Shown: piece after piece, positions 8,087 to 16,277 of the stretch
Layout: the number at the start of each line of letters is the position of its first letter
Numbering within the stretch: the stretch's first letter is position 1
DNA from: Planomicrobium soli
GTDB lineage: Bacteria; Bacillota; Bacilli; Bacillales_A; Planococcaceae
Direction: 5' to 3'
DNA length: 41,280 nt
NCBI RefSeq assembly: GCF_003014655.1
Contig: NZ_PYAT01000021.1
Location: 1-41,280, forward strand
The notes under the pieces: generated by a model
Told to the model about the DNA's origin: nothing
What the model saw: only the letters and a program-made list of their open reading frames with translations
The model's database searches: none
Program-made: the position numbers and the translations under genes

Positions 8087-8200
8087 TTATTTCTCATCTT
8101 TTGTTGCTGGCCCATCTTTCAGTGAAAACCAGAATCCAAAAACGACGGATGCAAATAACACAAGAAATGGTGCATAAAATATCAAGAAATCCTGCAGCAT
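8087..8200 (-). CDS. cydS: Cytochrome bd oxidase small subunit CydS
   Basis: This 37-residue, single-helix membrane protein is encoded directly after cydB. ATG at 8200 is preceded by a strong AAAGGAGG, and TAA is at 8087. The sequence begins MLQDFLIFYAPFLVLFASVV, continues into FGFWFSLKD and ends in a charged tail. Length, position and the FLIxYAPxxV helix with a FWxxLKD end match the CydS subunit seen in the Geobacillus bd oxidase structure. There it packs against CydA and is thought to stabilise heme b558. The gap to cydB is 27 bases, so it is the third gene of the operon. Identification rests on remembered motif similarity and context. Confidence 0.83.
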   Translation of the reverse strand: MLQDFLIFYAPFLVLFASVVFGFWFSLKDGPATKDEK

Positions 8201-8227
8201 AGCTGTTTCCTCCTTTGGCGCCCACTA

Positions 8228-9256
8228 TTAAGCGTGATAATCCGATTTTCCTTTAACGTAATCTTTATCAAATAAGAACAAACGGAACAGCAGATAAAGC
8301 GATGGAAGCAATAAGCCCAATCCTGCTACAAACGCGATGATCAAGGAAATGGCCATTGTCTCATTCGTGAAACTATCGTAAATCGTCAAGTGCGGATACA
8401 GAAGATATGGATAATGGGATATTCCATAGGCGAAAAAAGCTGTGAAGAACTGGCCGACCAACAAGATGAAAGCCAACCCGTATTTTCTTCGCTTCCAGAT
8501 CAAGAATACCGTACCAAGGAACAACAGGGACGATATTCCGAACAGCCACCATAAATCCATGATACGCGCAAAATGTTCAGCGTTGTGTGTCCGCAATTCG
8601 ATGATAATGCCAGTTGCCGTAATGATTGCTGGCCCTGCCCAGACAAGCGCGTATTTGCGCATCAGATCTGTCGCCTTTTCATCTCCTGCTTTATTGGCAT
8701 ACCATGTCAGGAATACCGCGGAGATATATAGTACTGCGGTCAAACTCAATACGACGATGCTCCATGTCAACGGGCTGGTAAACAGCGCCCAATAATCAAG
8801 CTGCGGTGAATCGTTGACCATATTGATAAAACCGCCTTCAGACATGGCAAGCACCGGTGAAAGAGATGCCGGCAATAGCAACCCGGATAAGCCATACATG
8901 TAAATATAGCCACGGTGGTTGATTTTCGCACCGTAAGTCGCAAATGCGTAATAAGAACCGCGAATTGACAACAATATTAATGCAAGGCTTGCCGGCACTA
9001 AAAGCGTTGTTCCATAATAATACGCCGTCAATGGGAAAAAGCCGATCATGCCGACAAAGAAGAACACGAAGAAAACGTTCGTGACTTCCCAGACAGGCGA
9101 TAAGTAACGCTGAATAATATTCGTTAAAATGTGTTGTTTGTTGGTGAACGCACTATAGGCATTGAAAAACCCGGCGCCAAAATCGATTGATCCTACAATA
9201 ACGTAAAAGAACAAGAATAACCAAAGAACCGCTATTCCTAGAATTTCGAGTGTCAT
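8228..9256 (-). CDS. cydB: Cytochrome bd quinol oxidase subunit II
   Basis: This 342-residue polytopic membrane protein has about nine helices and is the partner of CydA in cytochrome bd oxidase, which reduces O2 with quinol electrons. The family signature is at the N-terminus (FYVIVGSIDFGAGFF), and a TNVFFVFFFVGMIGFFP helix follows. It starts with ATG overlapping the cydA stop as ATGA, so translation is coupled to cydA. The cydDC transporter genes needed for assembly in many bacteria are not in this window. Confidence 0.93.
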   Translation of the reverse strand: MTLEILGIAVLWLFLFFYVIVGSIDFGAGFFNAYSAFTNKQHILTNIIQRYLSPVWEVTNVFFVFFFVGMIGFFPLTAYYYGTTLLVPASLALILLSIRGSYYAFATYGAKINHRGYIYMYGLSGLLLPASLSPVLAMSEGGFINMVNDSPQLDYWALFTSPLTWSIVVLSLTAVLYISAVFLTWYANKAGDEKATDLMRKYALVWAGPAIITATGIIIELRTHNAEHFARIMDLWWLFGISSLLFLGTVFLIWKRRKYGLAFILLVGQFFTAFFAYGISHYPYLLYPHLTIYDSFTNETMAISLIIAFVAGLGLLLPSLYLLFRLFLFDKDYVKGKSDYHA

Positions 9257-10605
9257 TCTTGTTCACCGCCTTTTTCGACTTCTCGCTGAGCCAACTCCTG
9301 CTCAACCGGGTTGCGTCGGTACATGCGGGTTAAGACGACAATTGTCCCGATTCCCAATATAATGTACAGTCCGCCAAACAAAATGATCATCAAGTCGACA
9401 TTGCCGCTTGTTGTGGCCGCTTCTTGCGTTGTCATGAAGTTGCGTAAGATCCATGGCTGCCGTCCGACTTCCGTAAACCACCAGCCGGCTTCAATTGCCA
9501 CTAACGCAAGAGGACCGCCTAATAACACCAGCAATCTGAACCACTTCGCCTGAATGAATTTCCAGCCACGCCATGCAGCTACTACATAGATAAATGATAA
9601 GGCTGCCAAACTCATGCCAATGGTAACCATTGTGTCAAACAGATAATGGATCCAAAGAGGAGGAATTGGAACTTCGTTTTCTCTTAATTCGTTGATTCCA
9701 GTCACTTCTTCACCTGGAACTCCGTGCGCCAAAATACTTAGCGCATATGGAACCTTAATGGCATACTTGACTTCTTCCCCGTCAAGAACCCCAAACATAA
9801 CCAATCCGGCATTAGCTTCCGTCTCAAAATGCCACTCTGCTGCAGCCAATTTCTCAGGCTGGTATTCAGCCAAATATTTCCCTGATAAATCGCCGATCAA
9901 TGCTGTAGCGATGGAAAACACTAAGCCCAATTTCATCATTAAATACAAAGCTTTTTTATGGTAGACATGCGTTGATCCGCTAAGAATACGCAATGCGGCA
10001 ATTGATGCCAGTAAAAATGCGCAAGTCATGAAAGCCGTCGCTACAACATGTGCAACTTTCGTTGGCATCGCTGGATTGAATATCGCGAGTAGCGGCTGAA
10101 CATTGACCAGTTGGCCATTTAACATTTCAAACCCTTGCGGCGCATTCATAAACGCATTAACAATTGTGATAAAGACTGAGGATGCCGCTGCACCTAAGGC
10201 TACTGGAATCAGCAGAAGCAAATGCTTGCGCTGATCTTCGAACCGATCCCATGTGTATAAGTAAATACCGAGGAAAATCGCTTCAAAGAAAAAGGCGAAA
10301 GTTTCCAAGAATAACGGCAAGGCAATAACATTTCCTGCCACTTGCATGAAATTAGGCCATAAGAGCGATAATTGCAAGCCGATAATTGTCCCGGTTACAA
10401 CCCCTACAGCCACCGTGATGACAAATCCTCTCGCCCAGCGACGCGCCATCAATATATAATGATCATCTTTTTTCTTGATCCCTACCCATTGGGCAATCAT
10501 GATCATAAGTGGAACCCCTACGCCAATTGTTGCATAAAGTATATGGAACGATAGCGTCATCATAGTCAAAATACGACTAAGAAGGGCTGTATCTTCGAAT
10601 CCCAT
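9253..10605 (-). CDS. cydA: Cytochrome bd quinol oxidase subunit I
   Basis: This 450-residue heme-bearing subunit of the bd-type terminal oxidase binds quinol and hemes b558, b595 and d. Helix 1 carries the conserved His21 (SFHILYA). The periplasmic Q-loop region includes EKLAAAEWHFET. The family signature GRQPW occurs late in the protein. The Q-loop lacks the long C-terminal insertion of E. coli CydA, as in other Firmicutes. ATG at 10605 is chosen because AAAGGGG lies 8 bases upstream; an in-frame TTG at 10623 lies within that site. It is the first gene of cydA-cydB-cydS. I found no convincing Rex or CcpA site upstream. Confidence 0.95.
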   Translation of the reverse strand: MGFEDTALLSRILTMMTLSFHILYATIGVGVPLMIMIAQWVGIKKKDDHYILMARRWARGFVITVAVGVVTGTIIGLQLSLLWPNFMQVAGNVIALPLFLETFAFFFEAIFLGIYLYTWDRFEDQRKHLLLLIPVALGAAASSVFITIVNAFMNAPQGFEMLNGQLVNVQPLLAIFNPAMPTKVAHVVATAFMTCAFLLASIAALRILSGSTHVYHKKALYLMMKLGLVFSIATALIGDLSGKYLAEYQPEKLAAAEWHFETEANAGLVMFGVLDGEEVKYAIKVPYALSILAHGVPGEEVTGINELRENEVPIPPLWIHYLFDTMVTIGMSLAALSFIYVVAAWRGWKFIQAKWFRLLVLLGGPLALVAIEAGWWFTEVGRQPWILRNFMTTQEAATTSGNVDLMIILFGGLYIILGIGTIVVLTRMYRRNPVEQELAQREVEKGGEQE

Positions 10606-10623
10606 TTGTTTGTCCCCTTTCAA

Positions 10624-10902
10624 AACCTATTATCAAACTCATCCTTTTACTACCCTTATTGTACCTCATCCCTAGTTCCCGAAACTTCTGCAAAGGTCCA
10701 CAAAGCTTATATTTTTCCGCTATCTTTGAATAACATGTGACATTTGACCGAAACAATTTCACTGGGAAAAGCTCATTTTATAGACAAAATAAAGAACTTG
10801 CTATCAGGTTCATGGTCAATTTCAAATTTTTTTATACTAAGAATTCCATCTTCTTTATCAGAAAGAACCCAAGAAAAAGCATTACCAATTTAATTATTTT
10901 CA
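10624..10902. other. Intergenic stretch between cydA and the dgkB terminator, no confident feature
   Basis: This AT-rich stretch must contain the cydA promoter on the minus strand. A TACAAT at about 10660-10665 could be a -10 box but has no good -35 at standard spacing. No Rex (TTGTGAA-N4-TTCACAA) site was recognised. Short open frames here have no ribosome binding sites and no recognisable product. Confidence 0.4.
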
Positions 10903-10936
10903 AAACAAAAAAGACCAAATCCTATATGGATTCGGT
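10903..10936 (-). terminator. Terminator of dgkB
   Basis: On the minus strand ACCGAATCC pairs with GGATTTGGT around a short loop, followed by CTTTTTTGTTTTG. It lies about 65 bases after the dgkB stop. Confidence 0.85.
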
Positions 10937-11001
10937 CCCTTAACTGTTCGCCTAGAAGAATCTCTTTTCGAATGCCTGTTTTTTATTTCTTCATTCAAAA
11001 A

Positions 11002-11916
11002 CTATTTTCTGTCTTTCTCACCGATTGAAGACAGCGGCACTAAAACTTCAATATGTTGGCAAAGATTTTCAAATGTAGCAGGCAAAATGCCACCGTACTC
11101 ACCATCCAAATTCAGTAGAACCGTTTCTTCAGAAGTAACAGTGATTTTGCTTGCTTTCGTATAAATCACATGCGGGTCTGATAAATGCTCCCCACGCAGT
11201 GCAAGGGAAGCCAGGCGGATAAACTCAGGCATGTTGACTTCTTTTAAAATCATCAATGTAAACTTGCCGTCATTGATGCTGGCGTCTGGAGCCAGTTTCT
11301 CAAAACCGCCGACCGAATTTGTTAAGCCGATCAAGAACATCATAGCTTGATCTTCAAATACATTTCCGTCATATTCGATTCGCACTTTTGAGGAACGAAT
11401 CGAAGGAAGCATTTCAATCCCTTTCAAATAATAAGCCAACTGCCCAAGCACCGTCTTTAATTTGCTCGGTACTTCGTAGGTTAATTCCGTTAATCGGCCG
11501 CCTCCGGCAATATTGATAAAATAACGGTCATTATCCATCAGTCCAACATCTACAGGAATCGACTCGCCCTCTAAAATAATGTCGACGGCTTTGTTAATAT
11601 CCCGGGGAATGTGGACAGCGCGTGCAAAATCATTTGTTGTTCCCATAGGAATCAAACCAATTTTCGGACGTTTTTCAAATTGGGAAATGCCGGAAACTAC
11701 TTCGTTCAATGTTCCATCGCCGCCGACTGCTATAACCAGATCGAAGTTTCGCTCTACCGCTATTCTTGCAGCTGATACAGCGTCTCCTTCACCTGTTGTT
11801 GCGTGGCATGACGTTTCATATCCCGCTTGCTCCATCTTTTCTAAGACTTCCGGTAAATGTTTGCGAAACAATTCGCGGCCGGAAGTAGGATTGTATATAA
11901 TTCGTGCACGTTTCAT
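11002..11916 (-). CDS. dgkB: Diacylglycerol kinase, soluble DgkB/YerQ type
   Basis: This 304-residue member of the DAGK catalytic family phosphorylates diacylglycerol, released during lipoteichoic acid synthesis, back to phosphatidic acid. The N-terminal nucleotide-binding domain shows NPTSGRE at residues 9-15 and the signature AVGGDGTLNEVVSGI. MGTTNDFARA follows in the middle, and a C-terminal beta domain contains LNLDGE. The length matches B. subtilis DgkB (303). In B. subtilis the gene also lies downstream of gatCAB and just before rlmCD; here the cyd operon intervenes. The start ATG has AAAGG about 10 bases upstream. It has its own terminator. Confidence 0.93.
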   Translation of the reverse strand: MKRARIIYNPTSGRELFRKHLPEVLEKMEQAGYETSCHATTGEGDAVSAARIAVERNFDLVIAVGGDGTLNEVVSGISQFEKRPKIGLIPMGTTNDFARAVHIPRDINKAVDIILEGESIPVDVGLMDNDRYFINIAGGGRLTELTYEVPSKLKTVLGQLAYYLKGIEMLPSIRSSKVRIEYDGNVFEDQAMMFLIGLTNSVGGFEKLAPDASINDGKFTLMILKEVNMPEFIRLASLALRGEHLSDPHVIYTKASKITVTSEETVLLNLDGEYGGILPATFENLCQHIEVLVPLSSIGEKDRK

Positions 11917-12031
11917 ACGAATTCAGCCTTTCTGATCGTTCTATAGAAATAAGACAGAAAAGAACCATAAAAAGTTCCCAAGAAAAAAGCCGACAACTGG
12001 CCGGCCGGTTTTCCGCTTCTACTCCACTGTT

Positions 12032-12592
12032 TTAACTTAACGCTTCAACAAAAGTTTTGCGAAGATCCTCGTAGACCGCTTGCCAAAACTCTGTATTCCA
12101 TGTAAAAGCATCTGAAATTTCCCCAATCATTGTTTCATGATTGATGGCATAACGCGGATCATCTTTTTCAGGCAATGTTGCTCTTTTTTCCATAACAAAT
12201 TCCTGGATTTTTGGAGCACGAGGGCCCCAGTGCCCCAGCACTTCCCCTTCTTGTGAAAGGAAGATGTATTTTGGGATCGAACGGCCGCCATTTGTTAAAT
12301 ATTGATCCATCAATTCAGGATTTTGATCCCGATAAACACATCGCACCTCAAGATTGGCCGCTTCAGCGATTCTGCGGAGAATGGCGTTGTTCATCATTGC
12401 ATCTCCGCACCAATCTTCGGTAATAACTAACACTTTTGGCTGCTTTTCTTTTAGCAAATCAATGAATTCCGGATCCTCCGGCAATTCAAATTTTTCATAG
12501 ATGGAATAACTTGTTTTTTGATTGGATTCCATTTGAGCCATATAGTTCTCAATTGCGATGGCATCTTCAAAATACTGCTGTTCAATTGGCAT
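12032..12592 (-). CDS. Thioredoxin-fold family protein with a single active-site cysteine
   Basis: This 186-residue cytoplasmic protein has a thioredoxin-like core from about residue 50. The canonical motif position reads ITEDWCGDAMMNN, so the WCxxC pair is reduced to one cysteine (WCGDA). The cis-proline position follows in GRSIPKYIFL, then GHWGPRAP. It belongs to the group often annotated as thioredoxin family protein (Thioredoxin_9-like). Without the second cysteine a standard disulfide reductase cycle is unlikely; a monothiol or non-redox role is possible. AGGAG precedes the ATG by 10 bases. It is flanked by the gatB terminator upstream and dgkB downstream, and appears to be a single gene. 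Confidence 0.72.
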   Translation of the reverse strand: MPIEQQYFEDAIAIENYMAQMESNQKTSYSIYEKFELPEDPEFIDLLKEKQPKVLVITEDWCGDAMMNNAILRRIAEAANLEVRCVYRDQNPELMDQYLTNGGRSIPKYIFLSQEGEVLGHWGPRAPKIQEFVMEKRATLPEKDDPRYAINHETMIGEISDAFTWNTEFWQAVYEDLRKTFVEALS

Positions 12593-12644
12593 AGTATCAC
12601 ATCTCCTTTTCCTTTAGTTTACTTGTACAGGATAAAAGCTTCAA

Positions 12645-12671
12645 ATTATACACTTTGAAGAAAAGGGTCGA
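12645..12671 (-). promoter_or_regulatory. Candidate promoter of the thioredoxin-like gene
   Basis: A perfect minus-strand TATAAT (12645-12650) lies about 50 bases before the start codon. TCGACC, 16 bases further upstream, is a weak -35 match. Confidence 0.45.
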
Positions 12672-12790
12672 CTGATCCAATTGGCTGTAGGCTGCAGAAA
12701 ACTACAGATAGGTATATGATTTTTCTTCCTGTTGCCTCTATCAGAAATACAGGGACTCTCTACATGCATATCAAACCATGCTAACAAGTT

Positions 12791-12826
12791 AAAAAAGATG
12801 GTCCGACTCATCGGACCATCTTTTCT
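12791..12826 (-). terminator. Terminator of gatCAB
   Basis: AAAAGATGGTCCGA pairs with TCGGACCATCTTTT around a four-base loop, with a T-run on each strand. It lies about 20 bases after the gatB stop. Confidence 0.92.
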
Positions 12827-12846
12827 TTATCGCTGACACTGTACAA

Positions 12847-14277
12847 TTAGCGCTTTGCAATTTCTTCAAGCAAGATTTTATTAAGCAACGGCGGATTTGC
12901 CTGCCCCTTTGTCTGTTTCATGATTTGGCCGACCAAGAAACCGATTGCGCGGTCCTTGCCGTTTTTAAAGTCTTCAATTGACTGCGGGTTATTGTCGAGC
13001 GCAGCTGTAACATATTCACGTAGCGTGCCTTCGTCTGAAATTTGGACAAGGCCCTTCGCTTTAACAATGTTGTTTGCGTCTCCGCCTTTTTCAATCAATT
13101 CCTTGAAAACTTTCTTGGCGATTTTCGAAGAAATCGTGCCATCCGAAATCAGTTTGATCATACCTGCTAGGCCAGCCGGTTCAAGTTTTGTCTCGCTTAA
13201 TTCTTTTTGTTCAGCATTTAAATAAGCAGATACTTCCCCCATCAACCAGTTGGATGCCAATTTAGCGTCCGCTCCTTCAGCCACAGTCGCTTCAAAGAAA
13301 TCTGAAATCGGCTTCGCTAATGTCAATACCATGGCGTCGTATGAAGACAAGCCAAGTTCTGAAACATAGCGCACTTTGCGTGCATCCGGAAGTTCCGGAA
13401 TTTCCGCGCGCACCCGCTCCAGCCAAGCGTCGTCAATGATAATATCCACCAAATCCGGCTCTGGGAAATAGCGGTAATCATCAGACCCCTCTTTTACGCG
13501 CATCAATAAAGTTTTACCTGTAGACTCATCATAGCGGCGTGTTTCTTGCTCGATTACTCCGCCTGACAGCAAAACTTGTTCTTGGCGAACTTCTTCATGC
13601 TCGATGCCTTTGCGGACAAAGTTGAATGAATTCAAGTTCTTCAATTCTGTTTTTGTACCGAATTGTTCCTGGCCATACGGGCGAAGGGAAATGTTCGCAT
13701 CACAGCGCAATGAGCCTTCTTCCATACGCACATCGGATACGCCAGTATACTGAATGATTGCTTTGATTTTTTCAAGATAAGCATAAGCCTCGTCTGCAGT
13801 GCGGATATCCGGCTCTGAAACGATTTCAATAAGCGGTGTTCCTTGGCGGTTGAAGTCAACTAACGAATGGCCGTTTCCTGTATGCGTCAGTTTACCCGCA
13901 TCTTCTTCCATATGAAGACGCGTAATGCCGATGCGTTTTTTCTTGCCATGCACTTCAATTTCCACCCAGCCGTGTTCGCCGATCGGCTCATCGAATTGAG
14001 AAATCTGATAAGCTTTCGGATTATCTGGATAGAAATAGTTTTTGCGGTCGAACTTGGTGTGCCGGTTGATTTCGCAGTTCAGTGCAAGCGCCGCTTTCAT
14101 CGCCCAATCTACTGCACGCTTGTTCACGACCGGCAAAACGCCTGGGTAACCAAGGTCGATGACGTTTGTATTGGTGTTCGGTTCTGCTCCGAAATGCGCC
14201 GGTGCAGGCGAAAACATTTTCGATTCCGTCTTTAATTCGACGTGGACTTCGAGTCCGATAATTGTTTCAAAGTTCAT
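12847..14277 (-). CDS. gatB: Asp-tRNA(Asn)/Glu-tRNA(Gln) amidotransferase subunit B
   Basis: This 476-residue subunit binds the mischarged tRNA and activates its acyl group with ATP so that ammonia from GatA can form Gln-tRNA(Gln) or Asn-tRNA(Asn). Signatures seen are [11 protein letters not shown] at the N-terminus and the conserved block [21 protein letters not shown] helical tail and a YqeY-like C-terminal domain follow. The true start is ATG 14277, overlapping the gatA stop as ATGA and preceded by GGAGG. This gives the canonical 476 residues. An upstream in-frame ATG (14295) would place the start inside gatA. Confidence 0.96.
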   Translation of the reverse strand: MNFETIIGLEVHVELKTESKMFSPAPAHFGAEPNTNTNVIDLGYPGVLPVVNKRAVDWAMKAALALNCEINRHTKFDRKNYFYPDNPKAYQISQFDEPIGEHGWVEIEVHGKKKRIGITRLHMEEDAGKLTHTGNGHSLVDFNRQGTPLIEIVSEPDIRTADEAYAYLEKIKAIIQYTGVSDVRMEEGSLRCDANISLRPYGQEQFGTKTELKNLNSFNFVRKGIEHEEVRQEQVLLSGGVIEQETRRYDESTGKTLLMRVKEGSDDYRYFPEPDLVDIIIDDAWLERVRAEIPELPDARKVRYVSELGLSSYDAMVLTLAKPISDFFEATVAEGADAKLASNWLMGEVSAYLNAEQKELSETKLEPAGLAGMIKLISDGTISSKIAKKVFKELIEKGGDANNIVKAKGLVQISDEGTLREYVTAALDNNPQSIEDFKNGKDRAIGFLVGQIMKQTKGQANPPLLNKILLEEIAKR

Positions 14278-15743
14278 TGTGCTGCTCCCTCCCATGTTTG
14301 AGGAGTTTTTTTATGGAAATCCGTCGCTTGTTCAAATACATCTGCAACACGGTAAACCGTTTCTTCGTCGAAGTATTTTCCGATGATCTGCAAGCCAAGC
14401 GGCAAGCCATTTTCAAATCCGCATGGAACCGAGATTGCCGGTACGCCTGCCAGATTGACCGGAATGGTTAAAATATCGTTTGCATACATCGTCAACGGAT
14501 CGTCGATGATTTCACCGATCTTGAATGCCGGAGTTGGAGTTGTCGGCCCGATAATGACGTCATAGTTTTCAAAAGCTTTGTCGAAATCCTGTTTGATCAG
14601 TGTACGGACTTTTTGCGCTTTTTTATAATAGGCTTCGTAATAGCCAGAACTCAACGCGTATGTTCCAAGCATGATACGGCGTTTTACTTCATCGCCAAAT
14701 CCTTCAGAGCGCGTATTCATATAAAATTCTAATAAGTTGCCCGCTTTTTGCGTGCGGTAGCCGTAACGGATTCCGTCGAAACGGGAAAGGTTTGAAGATG
14801 CTTCAGATGACGCCAACAAGTAATAAGTAGCCAGTGCGTATTTAGAATGAGGAAGCGAAATTTCTTCCCACGTTGCGCCTTTTTCTTCGAGCACTTGAAG
14901 TGCATCGCGTACTGCTTGTTTCGCCGCTTCACTGACGCCTTCAGCAAAATACTCTTTCGGTACACCGATGCGCAGTCCTTGAATGTCGCCAGTCAATGCT
15001 TCGGCAAAGTTCGGCACTTCGATATCAGCAGAAGTTGAATCGCGCTCATCATGACCTGAAATTGCTTGGAGCAAAAGTGCATTATCTTTTACGGTTCTTG
15101 TAACCGGTCCGATTTGATCAAGCGACGAAGCAAATGCGATCAATCCGAAACGGGAAACACGCCCGTACGTCGGCTTCATGCCCACTACGCCACAAAAAGA
15201 TGCAGGCTGACGGATTGAACCGCCTGTATCCGAACCCAAAGTGAAAGGCACTTCGCCTGCAGCCACTGCTGCTGCTGAACCGCCGGAAGAACCGCCAGGA
15301 ACTGTTTCCAAATTCCAAGGGTTTTTTGTTTTTTTGTAGTATGAGTTTTCATTCGAAGAACCCATCGCAAATTCATCCATGTTCAATTTTCCGACCGTGA
15401 TCATGCCAGCGGCTTTTAATTTTTCGACCACTGTCGCGTTATAAATCGGATTGAACCCTTCCAAAATACGGCTTGAAGCTGTTGTCTCAAGGCCTTCTGT
15501 AACGATATTGTCTTTAACGCCGATCGGCAACCCAAACAACGGCCCGCGTTCCGCCAATGGCACTTTGTCCATTTCTTCCGCTTGTTGCATAGCTTGCTCT
15601 TTGTTCATTGCCAGGAATGCGTCTACTTTTGGTTCAAGCGCTTCGATCCGGTCAAACGCCTGTTTTGTCACTTCGGCAATTGTCGTTTTTTCCGTATGTA
15701 TCAATTCCTGCATTTGTGCAGCTGTTTTATCTGCGAATGTCAT
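14274..15743 (-). CDS. gatA: Asp-tRNA(Asn)/Glu-tRNA(Gln) amidotransferase subunit A
   Basis: This 489-residue glutaminase subunit of GatCAB releases ammonia from glutamine or asparagine and channels it to GatB. The amidase triad is visible as Lys77 (GVKDNIV), Ser152 ([12 protein letters not shown]) and nucleophile Ser176 ([12 protein letters not shown]). The spacings are the same as in the well studied Staphylococcus enzyme. The gene lies between gatC (gap 18) and gatB (4-base overlap). The presence of GatCAB implies an indirect route for Gln-tRNA, and possibly Asn-tRNA, in this organism, as in other Bacillales. Confidence 0.97.
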   Translation of the reverse strand: MTFADKTAAQMQELIHTEKTTIAEVTKQAFDRIEALEPKVDAFLAMNKEQAMQQAEEMDKVPLAERGPLFGLPIGVKDNIVTEGLETTASSRILEGFNPIYNATVVEKLKAAGMITVGKLNMDEFAMGSSNENSYYKKTKNPWNLETVPGGSSGGSAAAVAAGEVPFTLGSDTGGSIRQPASFCGVVGMKPTYGRVSRFGLIAFASSLDQIGPVTRTVKDNALLLQAISGHDERDSTSADIEVPNFAEALTGDIQGLRIGVPKEYFAEGVSEAAKQAVRDALQVLEEKGATWEEISLPHSKYALATYYLLASSEASSNLSRFDGIRYGYRTQKAGNLLEFYMNTRSEGFGDEVKRRIMLGTYALSSGYYEAYYKKAQKVRTLIKQDFDKAFENYDVIIGPTTPTPAFKIGEIIDDPLTMYANDILTIPVNLAGVPAISVPCGFENGLPLGLQIIGKYFDEETVYRVADVFEQATDFHKKTPQTWEGAAQ

Positions 15744-15761
15744 TTGTTGGCCTCCTCCCGC

Positions 15762-16052
15762 TTACTCTAAAATTGTAGGAACTTTAACTTGTCCCGCTTC
15801 ATGTTCTTTAACGTTTTTCAATACTAACTCCCGATCCAGTCCTGGTACGGATTTATCTTCACGCAAAACATTAACCATTTCCAATACGTGCGTGGTCGGC
15901 TCTACATTTTCAGTATCTAATTCGTTCAGCAATTCCATTGCGTTTGTAATTGCTTCCAATTGATCTGCAAAATGTACAGCTTCTTCATCAGTAATTGCCA
16001 ATCTCGCTAAATGCGCGACTTCGATTACTTCTTCTTTCGTCATTTTCGCCAT
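15762..16052 (-). CDS. gatC: Asp-tRNA(Asn)/Glu-tRNA(Gln) amidotransferase subunit C
   Basis: This 96-residue small subunit wraps around the GatA-GatB interface and stabilises the complex. The N-terminal [17 protein letters not shown] and the later [17 protein letters not shown] are family signatures. The start ATG has GGAGGTG at 7 bases. It is the first gene of gatCAB. Its promoter must lie between 16053 and about 16110, right next to a structured intergenic repeat; a TATGATATAAC stretch on the minus strand is the only visible -10 candidate. Confidence 0.95.
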   Translation of the reverse strand: MAKMTKEEVIEVAHLARLAITDEEAVHFADQLEAITNAMELLNELDTENVEPTTHVLEMVNVLREDKSVPGLDRELVLKNVKEHEAGQVKVPTILE

Positions 16053-16106
16053 TCTTCTACACCTCCGGATTCAGTAAACATAAGTTATATCATATCATTT
16101 TTCTAA

Positions 16107-16228
16107 GAAAAGCGGAAGCGCCCGGGCAGATTCGACAGGCATAAGACAATTTGGCGAAGCGGCGTGTGTTCAGCCGCACAGCCAGATTGGCTTATGACCC
16201 CGAGAATCTGGGCGCTGGAGTCTAGACA
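16107..16228. repeat. Long structured intergenic repeat, REP/MITE-like element
   Basis: A ~120-base segment folds into one extended imperfect hairpin. Paired arms are AGCGCCC (16117-16123) with GGGCGCT (16210-16216), AGATTC (16128) with GAATCT (16204), CATAAG (16140) with CTTATG (16191), AATTTGGC (16148) with GCCAGATT (16181), and GCGGC (16159) with GCCGC (16173). The minus strand begins TGTCTAGACTCCAGCGCCC and ends GCGCTTCCGCTTTTC. I recall this type of sequence as a recurrent intergenic element in Bacillaceae and Planococcaceae genomes. Copy number in this genome cannot be judged from one window. Confidence 0.75.
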
Positions 16229-16241
16229 AACCAAATGAATA

Positions 16242-16268
16242 GGGACAGCCCGCAGGCTATCCCTTTTT
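16242..16268. terminator. Hairpin downstream of camS
   Basis: GGGACAGCC pairs with GGCTATCCC around CGCA. The T-run (CTTTTTC) is on the plus-strand side. On the minus strand, the direction of camS, only TATTCATTT follows, so it may be a weak terminator for camS. Confidence 0.55.
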
Positions 16269-16277
16269 CATCGCACT

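Noticed and set aside
10624..10800. Rex or CcpA site before cydA
   Set aside because: TGTGACATTTGACCGAAACA followed by TTTCAC has the wrong spacing and arm length for a Rex site, and no cre match was seen.
10577..10943. Short open frames in the cydA upstream region on both strands
   Set aside because: No ribosome binding sites, no family resemblance, and the stretch must contain the cydA promoter and dgkB terminator.
11962..12015. GC-rich inverted repeat (GCCGG/TCGGC) upstream of dgkB as a terminator
   Set aside because: The stem is only about five pairs with a G-U closing pair. The following T-run alone is not enough evidence.
15451..15963. Plus-strand open frame of 170 codons opposite gatA and gatC
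   Set aside because: It is an antisense shadow of conserved coding sequence, with serine-rich low-information translation.
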